From the NCBI GenBank assembly GCA_946410455.1, contig CAMKAJ010000014.1, positions 1 to 53,015 of the forward strand: 53,015 bases of DNA, given 5' to 3'. Both the position numbers and the translations under genes were made by a program. The notes beneath the pieces were generated by a model. It was not told where the DNA came from. It worked only from the letters and a program-made list of their open reading frames with translations, and searched no databases. Shown one piece after another: positions 35,037-44,321 of this stretch. Each line of letters starts with the position of its first letter. Position 1 is the stretch's first letter. The stretch comes from an uncultured Bacteroidales bacterium. Its GTDB lineage: Bacteria > Bacteroidota > Bacteroidia > Bacteroidales > UBA932.

Positions 35037-36155
35037 ATGGACCACGAAAAATTACTTCTATTTAAGTATCTGGACGGCAAGGCTAGTCTGGAGGAAAAGC
35101 GGCAATTGCTTGATATTCTTAGGAATAGGCCTGAGGCAAAGCAAGAGCTGCAGGTGGCTTATTCGCAATGGACAGAAGAGAAGGGGAGAGCTTTCAACCC
35201 TTATCTCTCCTTGGATGAAGTGCTGAAGAGAGTTTCCAACAGGCATCCTTTCATGTTCCCTGCACTTGCGATAGCTGCCGTGGCGATAGCCGCCATCTTT
35301 ATTGTAACTCCGTTCATTAAGCGTAATACGAGATCTGCCCCTTCTGCTCAAGTGGAACTGTATGCATGGGCGGATTCCGATGAGCCGGTAGTAATGCTTC
35401 CGGATGGAAGGAAGATTATTTCACAGGCTAGTGAAATGCGCGTTTCCTGCCTCCCGGAAGGCTTCAGGATAGACGGACAGGATTATGGCGCAAACACCTC
35501 GCACAGGGCTCAATGCATGATATCGGTGCCTTATGGCCATAGGGCAAAGGTCCAGTTTGCCGACGGTTCCGTAGTGCATATGAACTCTCATTCCAGAATA
35601 GTATTTCCCTCCAGCTTTGCAAAAGAACGAAAGGTTCAAATGCTGGGAGAAGCTTTCTATGACATTGCCAGGGATGAGAGCAAGCCTTTTGTTGTGGATA
35701 TTGACGACATACAGATTAAGGTGCTTGGAACACGTTTTCTCGTATCTGGAAATAAGGCGGACGAGCGTTGTGTTGCATTGATTTCCGGCTCTGTAAATGT
35801 ATCCCTAAGAGACACAGGTGCCCAGTCTGTAACTTTGTCGCCGAGCCAGTTGTGTACGCTGGACGGCAACGGAAAAATCAATGTGGCAGACGTGGATGAC
35901 TTCGGAGGTATGTTAGACTGGACCGAGGGCGTCTATCGTGCGCGCAATACATCTATGAAGGAGCTACTTTCTTATCTGGGCCAGTATTACGGTGCGCATA
36001 TTGATTATTCGCCCGCCGTTGCCGGCCTGTCTTGTACAGGTACTCTTAAGCTTAAGAAGAATCTTTCTGAGATGCTGTCCGACCTGTCCCGCAGCCTTCC
36101 GCTGGTGAGTAGTTTCGAGGATGGTATATGGACGGTAAACCTTTCAAATAACTAA
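35037..36155 (+). CDS. FecR family anti-sigma factor
   Basis: Single-pass inner-membrane protein of 372 residues that holds the ECF sigma factor and receives the signal from the outer-membrane receptor. The N-terminal cytoplasmic part (about 1-70) has a short anti-sigma helix region (LLLFKYLDGKASLEEKRQLL). One transmembrane segment lies at about 74-93. The periplasmic FecR domain includes VPYGHRAKVQFADGSVVHMN, GEAFYDIARDESKPFVVD and VLGTRFLVSG. The C-terminal DUF4974/STN-like domain includes MKELLSYLGQYYGAHIDYS. I take ATG 35037 as the start. Its stop is four bases before the susC ATG. Confidence 0.93.
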   Translation: MDHEKLLLFKYLDGKASLEEKRQLLDILRNRPEAKQELQVAYSQWTEEKGRAFNPYLSLDEVLKRVSNRHPFMFPALAIAAVAIAAIFIVTPFIKRNTRSAPSAQVELYAWADSDEPVVMLPDGRKIISQASEMRVSCLPEGFRIDGQDYGANTSHRAQCMISVPYGHRAKVQFADGSVVHMNSHSRIVFPSSFAKERKVQMLGEAFYDIARDESKPFVVDIDDIQIKVLGTRFLVSGNKADERCVALISGSVNVSLRDTGAQSVTLSPSQLCTLDGNGKINVADVDDFGGMLDWTEGVYRARNTSMKELLSYLGQYYGAHIDYSPAVAGLSCTGTLKLKKNLSEMLSDLSRSLPLVSSFEDGIWTVNLSNN

Positions 36156-36159
36156 TCTT

Positions 36160-39100
36160 ATGAAGAAGGTCAAATTAATGACTCTGGTTTGCGCTCTGGC
36201 CCTGGTTCTGTCGGAGGGGGGGGGTATTTTCTCAAGCCCCTTCTTCCGGATTGAGTTTCCCGGCCGAGAGCAGAACCGTAGCTGAGCTTATTCACCTGAT
36301 AGAACAGCAGGGTGGCTACTCATTCTTTTACCAGACCAATACTATAGACCTGTCACGCAAGGTGACTGTGGGCGCAGCAAATGATTCAATCGAGGATGTG
36401 CTCAAAAAGGTCTTTCAGGGCTCGGGTGATGAATGGTCTGTTTCTGACAAGCAAATCTACCTCAAACACATTGCTCAGGCGGCCCCCGAACAACCGCAAG
36501 CCAAGAAGGATAAGCTTAAGAGAACCATTACTGGTACCGTTGTGGATGCGGCTGATGGGCTGCCCATTATAGGCGCCGGTATCCAGATCAAAGGCTCCAG
36601 CGTAGGTACAGTAACCGACATCGACGGCCGCTTCAGCATTGATATCAGCGGCAAGAGTGTAGAACTGGTTATAAGTGCCCTCGGCTACAAGGACTTGCAG
36701 GTATTCATTACCGACCAGGGTGTGATAGACGCCAAACTGGAACCAGACAATGAGGTCCTGAGCGAGGTGGTTGTCGTGGGTGCCGGTACTCAGCGCAGGG
36801 TGTCGGTTACTGGTGCTATTGCTGCGATTGACGGTAATACCCTTGTGGCTCCGACTTCTTCGCTCACAAATACTCTGGCAGGAAAGCTCGCTGGTGTTAT
36901 TGCTGTTACCTCCAGCGGACAGCCCGGCAGTACCTCCGACTTCTATATCCGAGGTATCTCCACTTTCGGCGGACGCACGGCCCCGCTTATTCTGCTCGAT
37001 GGCGTAGAGATTACCACATCAGACCTTAACAATATTCCGGCGGAGTCGATTGAGTCGTTCTCTATCCTTAAGGATGCTTCTGCAACTGCGATCTATGGAG
37101 CCCGAGGTGCAAACGGTGTTATGATTGTTACTACCAAGACCGGTTCTGAGAACACCAAGGCTCGCATTAATGTAACTGTAGAGACCTCCGTTCTCCAGCC
37201 CGTCAACATAGTTGAGTATGCCGATGGCGCCACATTTATGGAGGCCTACAACAACGCCCAGCTGGCCCGTAATCCTAATGCCGAGGTGCGCTACAGCCCT
37301 ACCGACATTGCAAATACCCGCAGCGGCCTCAATCCTTATATCTGGCCCAACGTAGACTGGTACGACCTTATGTTCCGCGACTACTCCATGAGCCAGAGGG
37401 CAAACGTGAACGTATCCGGAGGTGGATCCCGCGTCACTTATTACATGAGCCTGCAGATGAACCACGACGGTGGTATTCTAAACGTGCCGCAGAACTACTC
37501 GTTCAACAACAACTACAACCGCTGGCTCTACACATTCCAGAACAACATTGGCTACCAGATATCGCCATCTACCAAGATGACGCTCAAGATGAACGCGCAG
37601 ATTATCAACCAGACCAGTCCGTCCACCTCGGCCAATTCCATCTTCCAGGCGATTTACAATAATACTCCCGTATCCTTCCCCGCAATATTCGACGGCGTGG
37701 AGGGCTACAACCACCTCCTCTTCGGCTCGCAGATAATGAGCGCAGGGCGTTTTTATACCAACCCTTACGCCAATATGCTCAATACCTTCCAGGAGACCAA
37801 CACCAACAAGCTCAACATCTCTGTTACCCTCAACCAGAAACTTGACTTCATAACGGAGGGCCTTTCTATCAACGGATTGGTGAACTTCAACAACTACGCA
37901 TCTACCTGGTACACCCGTTCGCTGAGCCCATATTTGTATAACGTATTGCCCGGCAGTTACGACGTAGAGAATCCTACTACCTTTAGGCTCAACGAATTAC
38001 AGGTGGGTACAGAGTATGTGAGCCAATCGGGCATTTCAACATCCACCAACAACACCTTCTACCTGGACGGACGCATTAACTACGAGCGCTCTTTCGGCCA
38101 TCACAACGTCACCGCAATGCTCATGTACATGATGCGCCAGTATCGCAGCGGCGTGCTGCCCAACCGTAACCAGGGCTTCTCCGGCCGCTTTACCTACGAC
38201 TGGTACAACCGCTACCTTATAGAACTCAACTTCGGATACAACGGTACCGAAAGACTTGCATCCGGCGAACGCTTCGAGCTATTCCCTGCCATATCACTCG
38301 GTTGGGTTCCTTCGAGCGAGCCTTTCTGGCAGTCTCTCCGCCCGGTTGTAGATTATCTCAAGTTCCGAGGCTCCTACGGTCTGGTGGGCAGCGACGAGAC
38401 CGGTACATCGGCCGGTGCAGCTCACTTCCTGTACGAGAATTCTGTGAGCATGAGCGGCGGAACCACCTTCCGCACCGGTTATACCGGCGGTACCGCCCGT
38501 TCCGGCCCCACAGTACTTGCTTATGCAGTTGATGGGGCTCACTGGGAAAGGGCAAAAGAACTCGACCTTGGCTTCGACATGGAAATTATGGAGCAGCTCA
38601 ACATTACTTTCGACTGGTACTACAACCAGCGCGAGCGCATCCTCATGAAGCGAGCATCCTTCCCTAAGAGTCTGGGTTATGCATCTTCAGTGCCTTGGAG
38701 CAACATAGGTAAAGTAGATAATACCGGACTTGAACTCAGCGTGAAGTGGAAGAAGCAACTTACTAAAGATCTCCTCATAGATCTGCGTGGCAACTTCACC
38801 TATGCCAAGAACCAGTACGTCTATGTAGATGAGCCTAACTATCCTTATGTATGGCAGACCGAAACCGGCAAACCGCTCAGCCGCATGACGGGTTATATTG
38901 CAGAGGGCCTCTTCCAGAGCGAAGAAGAAATCGCTACCAGCGCCGACCAGTCGAGTTTCGGTTCTTCCGTGATGGTAGGTGACATTAAGTATCGCGACAT
39001 CAACGGAGACGGCAAGATTACCACCGTGGACCAGGTGATGATATCGCCTTACGGTTCTATGCCGAGAATCCAGTACGGTTTTGGGTGCAGCATCAACTGG

Positions 39101-39514
39101 CGCAAGCTTGATTTTAGCGTGTATTTCAACGGTTCTGCTCTCAGAAACATTATGCTGTCCGGCTTCGAACCCTTCCTCGCCGACGACTCCAACGACCACA
39201 ACCTCATGAAGTGGATCGCCGACGGATACTGGCGCGAGGGAGCTGACAACTCGGCCGCTATATACCCCCGCCTCGGACTCTTGAAGAGCCAGGTGTACAA
39301 CAACCGCCAGCCTTCCAGTTTCTGGGTTCGCCGTGCAGACTTCCTGCGATTCAAAACCATAGAGCTTGGCTGGACCTTCCCCTTTGGCAGGGTGTACGTG
39401 AACGGCGACAATATTGCCGTATGGTCTCCCTTTAAATACTGGGATCCTGAGCTGAACTACTATTCGTATCCGCTCTCCCGCACGTTCAATGTAGGTGTTC
39501 AATTCAAGTTCTGA
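36160..39514 (+). CDS. SusC/RagA TonB-dependent receptor with STN domain, interrupted by a frameshift at a G9 tract
   Basis: Outer-membrane transporter and probable signal receptor, about 1117 residues if read through. A signal peptide starts at ATG 36160 (MKKVKLMTLVCALALVLS), but the nine-G run at 36216-36224 leaves it one base out of frame with the rest and the reading stops at about 36285. With eight (or eleven) G the frame joins into ...VFSQAPSSGLSFPAES... and continues as an STN domain (RTVAELIHLIEQQ; 36270-36475), carboxypeptidase-like domain (ITGTVVDAADGLPIIGAG), plug (LILLDGVEI; ILKDASATAIYGARGANGVMIVTTK) and full barrel ending VGVQFKF. The main frame alone starts only at a TTG (36251) and would lack export. 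Nothing else in the gene is damaged. Confidence 0.9.
36216..36224 (+). repeat. Homopolymeric G9 tract in the SusC signal-peptide coding region
   Basis: Nine consecutive G lie at codons 19-22 of the signal peptide. Tracts of this length are prone to slipped-strand mispairing. Loss of one G restores a single reading frame; the present length is the OFF state if the sequence is accurate. Homopolymer miscalling is the main alternative. Confidence 0.75.
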
Positions 39515-39517
39515 CGT

Positions 39518-41470
39518 ATGAAAAAGTTCTTATATACAGTCGCACTCATCGCCTGCGCCGTCTCCTGTGACTACCTTTCCGTGGTGCCGCCGGAGCAGCC
39601 CGACCTGGACGATATGATAACCGACAATGCTACGGCGCTCAATCACCTGTACAGCTGCTATGGCTACCTGCAGGAAGAGATTCGTATCTTCCCGGACTTC
39701 ACCAGTATCGACGGTGGAGGCACCGACGAGAGCGTGGCTCCTCAGGAATGGGGCCATCTGGGTTCGCTCGTGAAGTACAACATGCTTACTCCCGAGTATA
39801 TTACTGCCACCGGCCTTGCCACTAACCGTTATCCCTGGACAAATTGCTACAACGCAATTGGTTACTGCAACCTCTTCCTCAAGAATATGGAGGAGACCAA
39901 GGCTGAGATAGACCCTGAGTTACGGCAGCAGTACCTGGCAGAGGCTCAGTTCCTTAAGGCATACTATCATTATAAGGTTCTGGCCATGTTTGGCCCTTGT
40001 CCCATTGCAGACAAGCTCTTGCCTACAAACCTCTCCAAGGAAGAGATTCCAGGGCGCTATCACTTCGATTATTGTGTAGATTACATAGTGAACTTGCTCG
40101 ACGAGGCCGCCCAGGCTTTGCCTTCAGTTGATCCGGGTCCAGACTATTCTGGCCGCGCCACATCCGTTGCTTGCAAGGCCCTTAAGGCTCGAATACTGCT
40201 GCTTGCAGCTTCGCCCATGTGGAACGGAAGCTTCCCAGACAAATCATGGAAGAACACCACTTTCGAGACACCCGGTTACGGGACCGAGCTGGTGAGTCCT
40301 ACTTATTCTCCGGAAAAGTGGACGCGTGCATACGTTGCTGCCCAGGAAGCTCTCCAAGCCGCTCTCGATGCGGGATTTGCCCTCTTTGGGACCGAGGAAT
40401 CCGAGATTCTCAGGGGCAACCAGAGTATCCCTCTTCCGTCCGTGCCCGGCAAGGCTGACTCGGCAGAAGACATACAGTTTCGTACGCTTGTGATGATGCT
40501 CCGCTATATGATGACTACCAACCCCGCAGAGGGTAACAGGGAGACTATCTGGGGCATTTCGAGGATGGAAGGCCAGTACCGCATGGCTTCCATGCCTCAC
40601 TACATACTTAATACGGACGTGCAGCCCAACGGTTACGGCGCATGGGGAGGTCTCTCACCTACACTGTACACCGTTCAGCACTTCTTTACCGAGAACGGAG
40701 TTATTCCTAAAGAAGATCCCGAGTTTGCTCCGGAGGCAGAATGGTACACTTCGGCAGAAATGCCTCAGCCTGACATTATCAAGCTGAATGTTGGTCGCGA
40801 ACCCCGTTTCTACGCGTGGGTAGCTTTTGACGGTTGCGAGTATTCGCCAGTCATTGCCAATCGCCAGCCGCTTATCTGTCACATGAGAGATCCTCAGCAG
40901 GGTGGGTACAATGCAGCCAAGTGGGGTACTCGTAATTATTGCGTGACGGGTTTCCTCAATATCAAATGGGTGCATCCAAATCTTTACTATACGGGAGTTT
41001 CCAATAAGAATAACTCAGGAGACCTTTATTATCCTGTGGCTCTCGTACGCCTTGCCGAGCTATACCTGATTCTTGCAGAATGTGCTGCATGGACGGGTAA
41101 TGACGAGGTGGGCCTGACGGCTCTCAATGCAATCCGCAGCCGCGCAGGCGTGCCTGAATGGACGGCTGCCAGCCTTGCTGCAGCAAATAAAACATTGCTT
41201 GACGCCGTGCTCGACGAGCGATTCGTAGAGCTTTACCAGGAAGGCCACCGTTACTACGACATCCGCCGTTACCTCAAAGGTAAGGAGCAGATGGGACGCA
41301 ATAATTTCTGGGGCCTCGATGCGGTGCGCACCGGTCCTACCTTTGAGGAGTTCAACACTCCGGTCCTTATTCCCCAGCCCATCCAGTGGAACGAGAGGCA
41401 GTACCTTATGCCTGTGCCGCACGATGAGGTTTATTCCAATCCACAGATGGTTCAGGCACCCATTTATTAA
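39518..41470 (+). CDS. SusD/RagB family substrate-binding lipoprotein
   Basis: A 650-residue outer-membrane lipoprotein (signal ending ACAVSC, lipid Cys about 17), partner of the SusC three bases upstream. Family features are visible: CDYLSVVPPEQPDLDDMITD start, QQYLAEAQFLKAYYHYKVLAMFGPCPIAD, YPVALVRLAELYLILAECAAWTG, DERFVELYQEGHRYYDIRRY and the C-terminal PVLIPQPIQWNERQYLMPVPHDEVYSNPQM. It binds the substrate and acts as a lid over the SusC pore. The ligand cannot be inferred from sequence. Confidence 0.95.
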   Translation: MKKFLYTVALIACAVSCDYLSVVPPEQPDLDDMITDNATALNHLYSCYGYLQEEIRIFPDFTSIDGGGTDESVAPQEWGHLGSLVKYNMLTPEYITATGLATNRYPWTNCYNAIGYCNLFLKNMEETKAEIDPELRQQYLAEAQFLKAYYHYKVLAMFGPCPIADKLLPTNLSKEEIPGRYHFDYCVDYIVNLLDEAAQALPSVDPGPDYSGRATSVACKALKARILLLAASPMWNGSFPDKSWKNTTFETPGYGTELVSPTYSPEKWTRAYVAAQEALQAALDAGFALFGTEESEILRGNQSIPLPSVPGKADSAEDIQFRTLVMMLRYMMTTNPAEGNRETIWGISRMEGQYRMASMPHYILNTDVQPNGYGAWGGLSPTLYTVQHFFTENGVIPKEDPEFAPEAEWYTSAEMPQPDIIKLNVGREPRFYAWVAFDGCEYSPVIANRQPLICHMRDPQQGGYNAAKWGTRNYCVTGFLNIKWVHPNLYYTGVSNKNNSGDLYYPVALVRLAELYLILAECAAWTGNDEVGLTALNAIRSRAGVPEWTAASLAAANKTLLDAVLDERFVELYQEGHRYYDIRRYLKGKEQMGRNNFWGLDAVRTGPTFEEFNTPVLIPQPIQWNERQYLMPVPHDEVYSNPQMVQAPIY

Positions 41471-41479
41471 TATTCGGAT

Positions 41480-43108
41480 ATGAGAAAGTTCAGCTATATA
41501 TTATTCCTGCTTCCCCTGTTGCTTGCTGTTGCGTGCGATAGGGACGATCAGGTAGAAATCTTTCCCGAAGAATACTTCAAGGTTATGTACCTCAAAGATG
41601 CCGGCGAAAGAGCTGTGGCTATGAATACTGCCCAGGACGTAGTCGTGGAGCAAATGCTCGTGGTAAAGGCAGGTGCGCATCCTGAGATGAGCGCCGAGTG
41701 CCGGCTGGAGGTAATGAGCGAGGCCGATGCAGCAGCCCGCTGGGGCTACAACGATGGGGAATTCTCCATTATCCCTGCGGCCTCTTACAAGATACCCGAG
41801 GGCGTTTTGCTCACAGAGGAATCACCCCACAGCCAGTTTTCAGTAGAATTATACCCCTCTGCTATGGTTCCTGCAATGCGCAGGGAGCCCGGCAAAGCCT
41901 GGATTCTGCCAATACAGCTCGTGAGCGAGTCCGGATCGGTAAACAAAGACAACTGCACGGTACTGCTCAACTGCTCCGTGGTGTCTCCCTTCATAGACTG
42001 GACGCTCTCCGGCGACCAGCCTGTAACTATAGACTATAAAACCCTGGAGTATCCCATAGGTCTCTCTATAAGCAAGACAGAAATCAACAGGTCTGCCTTC
42101 AGCGGCAGTATCGAGGCCCTGGGAGAAGATGCAGTGGCTGAGTATAACCAGGCTCACGGCACTTCCTATCCGCTTCTGCCTGCGGGCTCCTATACTTTGG
42201 GAGGACTGAGCTTTGCCGCAAATGAGCTTGAAGGTAACGCTACCGTGAATCTTTCCCGCACGGGACTCACTGCCGATGTGGAGTATTTGCTCCCGCTTCG
42301 CATTGTATCTGTGTCTTCCGACCTGTATGAGATTTCTGAAGCTGTCAAGTATCTCATAGTCGCAAACCCCAAGTTCGCTTTTGCAGAACTCGATCCTTCA
42401 AAATTCAAGATTGCATTCTGTAACTCGGAGGACCGTAACTCCCAGTATTGGGCCTGGAATATGTTCAACCGCAATGCGGAGAGCAATTTCTGCTCGTATT
42501 GGAACATTAGCCAGCAGACCAGGATTGGTACCGACGTTGATGACTTCCGCTATCCGGATGAGGGTTCTTATCCCGGCACTTGCAGGTATTCGTCCGGACG
42601 TCTTGCCGGCACTACCATTGAGGTGCCTTATCCTTGCTGTGACGGCGTCCGCAAGTTCGACAAAGTCGTTGTGGTGATAGACCTGGGTGAAACAGTAAAT
42701 ATTCACAGCATAGGCCTCTCCAAAATGGCTGGCAACCTTGGTAATCTTGACCTCAGGAGCATGGAATTCTTTACAGAAGACCAATTTACGCTCGAAACAG
42801 CAGCCCAGTACAAAGGTGTAGATCAGGCTAAGTACCGTGCTGCCATAGCCAACTACAGCACGGCAGATGCCGGCAATAACTGGCGCCCCTTCATGACCTG
42901 GAACGATATCCCCAAGGGTACTCAGTCCGACGGCCTGCCTACTGTTTGGAAAACTACTCCAGAAGAGTATATGAACTCAGCAGCTGCCAAGGGACGCTAC
43001 ATTAAGTTGCATCCTACCGCTTCTTATCGTCCCACCATGAGCTGCATAGAAATCTGCGACCTGTATATCCGTAAGCTCATAACCATCGATGGAGAACCCG
43101 CCCTATGA
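41480..43108 (+). CDS. DUF1735-containing surface lipoprotein with a C-terminal discoidin-like region
   Basis: A 542-residue lipoprotein (signal ending LLAVAC, lipid Cys about 19). The N-terminal half looks like two DUF1735 (BT_3987-like) beta domains, of the kind found in PUL surface glycan-binding proteins: residues about 30-170, then 175-300 with YNQAHGTSYPLLPAGSYTLG and LPLRIVSV. The C-terminal part (about 310-540) has WAWNMFNRNAESNF, FDKVVVVIDLGETVNIHSIGLSKM and ATASYRPTMSCIEI-type features resembling F5/8 discoidin carbohydrate-binding folds. It likely binds the ligand next to SusCD. Its stop overlaps the next start (ATGA). Confidence 0.8.
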   Translation: MRKFSYILFLLPLLLAVACDRDDQVEIFPEEYFKVMYLKDAGERAVAMNTAQDVVVEQMLVVKAGAHPEMSAECRLEVMSEADAAARWGYNDGEFSIIPAASYKIPEGVLLTEESPHSQFSVELYPSAMVPAMRREPGKAWILPIQLVSESGSVNKDNCTVLLNCSVVSPFIDWTLSGDQPVTIDYKTLEYPIGLSISKTEINRSAFSGSIEALGEDAVAEYNQAHGTSYPLLPAGSYTLGGLSFAANELEGNATVNLSRTGLTADVEYLLPLRIVSVSSDLYEISEAVKYLIVANPKFAFAELDPSKFKIAFCNSEDRNSQYWAWNMFNRNAESNFCSYWNISQQTRIGTDVDDFRYPDEGSYPGTCRYSSGRLAGTTIEVPYPCCDGVRKFDKVVVVIDLGETVNIHSIGLSKMAGNLGNLDLRSMEFFTEDQFTLETAAQYKGVDQAKYRAAIANYSTADAGNNWRPFMTWNDIPKGTQSDGLPTVWKTTPEEYMNSAAAKGRYIKLHPTASYRPTMSCIEICDLYIRKLITIDGEPAL

Positions 43109-44151
43109 CGAAGATGCTCTTTCATACCCGTAGCGTGGTGCTTACTGTGCTGCTCTCCTTTGTCCTGTCCTTTATTGCATGCGGCAAGGAAGACAAGCCA
43201 GGCACTGACCCTGGTACCGACCCTGGTACACCTGAGCAACCAGAGGGGAGCGGCGGGTATCTCTTTGCTCATACGGGCACCGGCAAGAACTACTATAAGC
43301 TCTTCTATGCCATCTCCCGCGACGGATTGAGCTGGACTGCTCTCAAGAGGGGAGCTTCGCCGCTCTCGACCTATCACGGATTCCCTTACATAGCTCAAGA
43401 TGCTAAGGGAACATATTGGCTGATTGGCACTTCCACAGGTTCTCTGCCTCATTTCCCTATAGTGTGGTGGTCGGACGATATGATTACATGGAAGCACAAA
43501 GACCTGCCTTCTTCTATTATGGACCTTCCGGCAGGATACAAGAACGACACCAATTCCTACGGGGCTATGAAGCTGTTTTTCGATCCCGTGTCGGAGCTGT
43601 TCATGATTAGCTGGCATGCTGGCGAGAAAGAACTTTCCGGCAATGCCTGGTGGGAGTCAATGCGTACTTTTTACATCCTTACCAAGGATTTTGAGAGCTT
43701 TACTCCGGCCCGCAGGCTCTTCGACTTCTCAGGGAAAGACGCTTCTATGGCGCAGATTGACGCTTCAGTCCATTACAGCGACGGAAAATACTACGCAGTA
43801 ATAAAAGACGAGCGCTGGCCGGAGCATGCCTCTACCGGAAAGACGGTGCGAATTGCTGTTGCCGATGCTCTTACAGGGCCTTACAGCGACCCCGGAGCCA
43901 GTTTATGCCCTGCATGGAGGGAGGCTCCTACCCTGGTGCCGTCTCCGGAGGGTGACTTCTGGTATCTGTATGTGGAGGATTACAGAGTACATCGCTACGA
44001 GCTTTACCGTTCCGCTTCTCTTTTGAACCAGAGCGTATGGCAAAAGGTGGATGCGTTCAGCCCGCCGCCAGGTGACAATTGCCGGCACGGCTGTATAATC
44101 CAAGTACCGGAAGCGGTTTACAAGAAATTACAAGAAATATACGATAAATAA
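43105..44151 (+). CDS. Lipoprotein with a GH43/GH32-like five-bladed beta-propeller, probably non-catalytic
   Basis: A 348-residue lipoprotein: signal ending LSFIAC (lipid Cys about 27), a Thr-Asp-Pro-Gly repeat linker (TDPGTDPGTDPGTP, 12-base DNA repeats near 43200-43230), then a propeller from about residue 50. Repeated blade features include LFYAISRDGLSWTAL, GTYWLIGTSTG, WSDDMITWKH, YYAVIKDERW and EAPTLVPSPEGDFWYLYVEDY. The positions usual for the GH43 base (RDP) and pKa-tuning residue (wAPE) read HGFPYI and YGAMK here, while the Glu of EAPT is kept, so hydrolysis is doubtful. The same domain is fused to a surface lipoprotein two large genes downstream (47122-50856). Confidence 0.75.
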   Translation: MTKMLFHTRSVVLTVLLSFVLSFIACGKEDKPGTDPGTDPGTPEQPEGSGGYLFAHTGTGKNYYKLFYAISRDGLSWTALKRGASPLSTYHGFPYIAQDAKGTYWLIGTSTGSLPHFPIVWWSDDMITWKHKDLPSSIMDLPAGYKNDTNSYGAMKLFFDPVSELFMISWHAGEKELSGNAWWESMRTFYILTKDFESFTPARRLFDFSGKDASMAQIDASVHYSDGKYYAVIKDERWPEHASTGKTVRIAVADALTGPYSDPGASLCPAWREAPTLVPSPEGDFWYLYVEDYRVHRYELYRSASLLNQSVWQKVDAFSPPPGDNCRHGCIIQVPEAVYKKLQEIYDK

Positions 44152-44159
44152 TACACCAC

Positions 44160-44303
44160 ATGAAAAAAATCCACTATTCATCTCCTGATGCGTATGTAGA
44201 TATCTATGAGATGTGCTACGCGTTGTTGTCCGAGAGTTCGGACATTTCTACCGACTCCTCACTGGAGGACTTTATCGATAATGGTGATATGATTTCCTGG
44301 TAA
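44160..44303 (+). CDS. Small acidic protein of 47 residues ending in Trp
   Basis: ATG 44160 opens nine bases after the propeller gene and the frame ends TAA at 44301-44303, 18 bases before the next lipoprotein. The product begins MKKIHYSSPDAYVDIYEMCY and ends FIDNGDMISW; the second half is rich in Ser, Asp and Glu. There is no signal peptide and no known domain. It resembles in plan the 49-residue product at 50870-51019 (aromatic, then S/A-P near the start, acidic Ser-rich end, final Ile-(Ser)-Trp). Tiny proteins of this style are common beside fimbrillin-type genes in Bacteroidales but have no assigned function. Confidence 0.65.
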   Translation: MKKIHYSSPDAYVDIYEMCYALLSESSDISTDSSLEDFIDNGDMISW

Positions 44304-44321
44304 CTTCTAAAGCGTAGAGTT

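Noticed and set aside
36251..36290. TTG at 36251 as the genuine start of the second SusC
   Set aside because: It would give an outer-membrane protein with no signal peptide, while a perfect signal peptide lies just upstream in the other frame. A frameshift at the G9 tract explains both.
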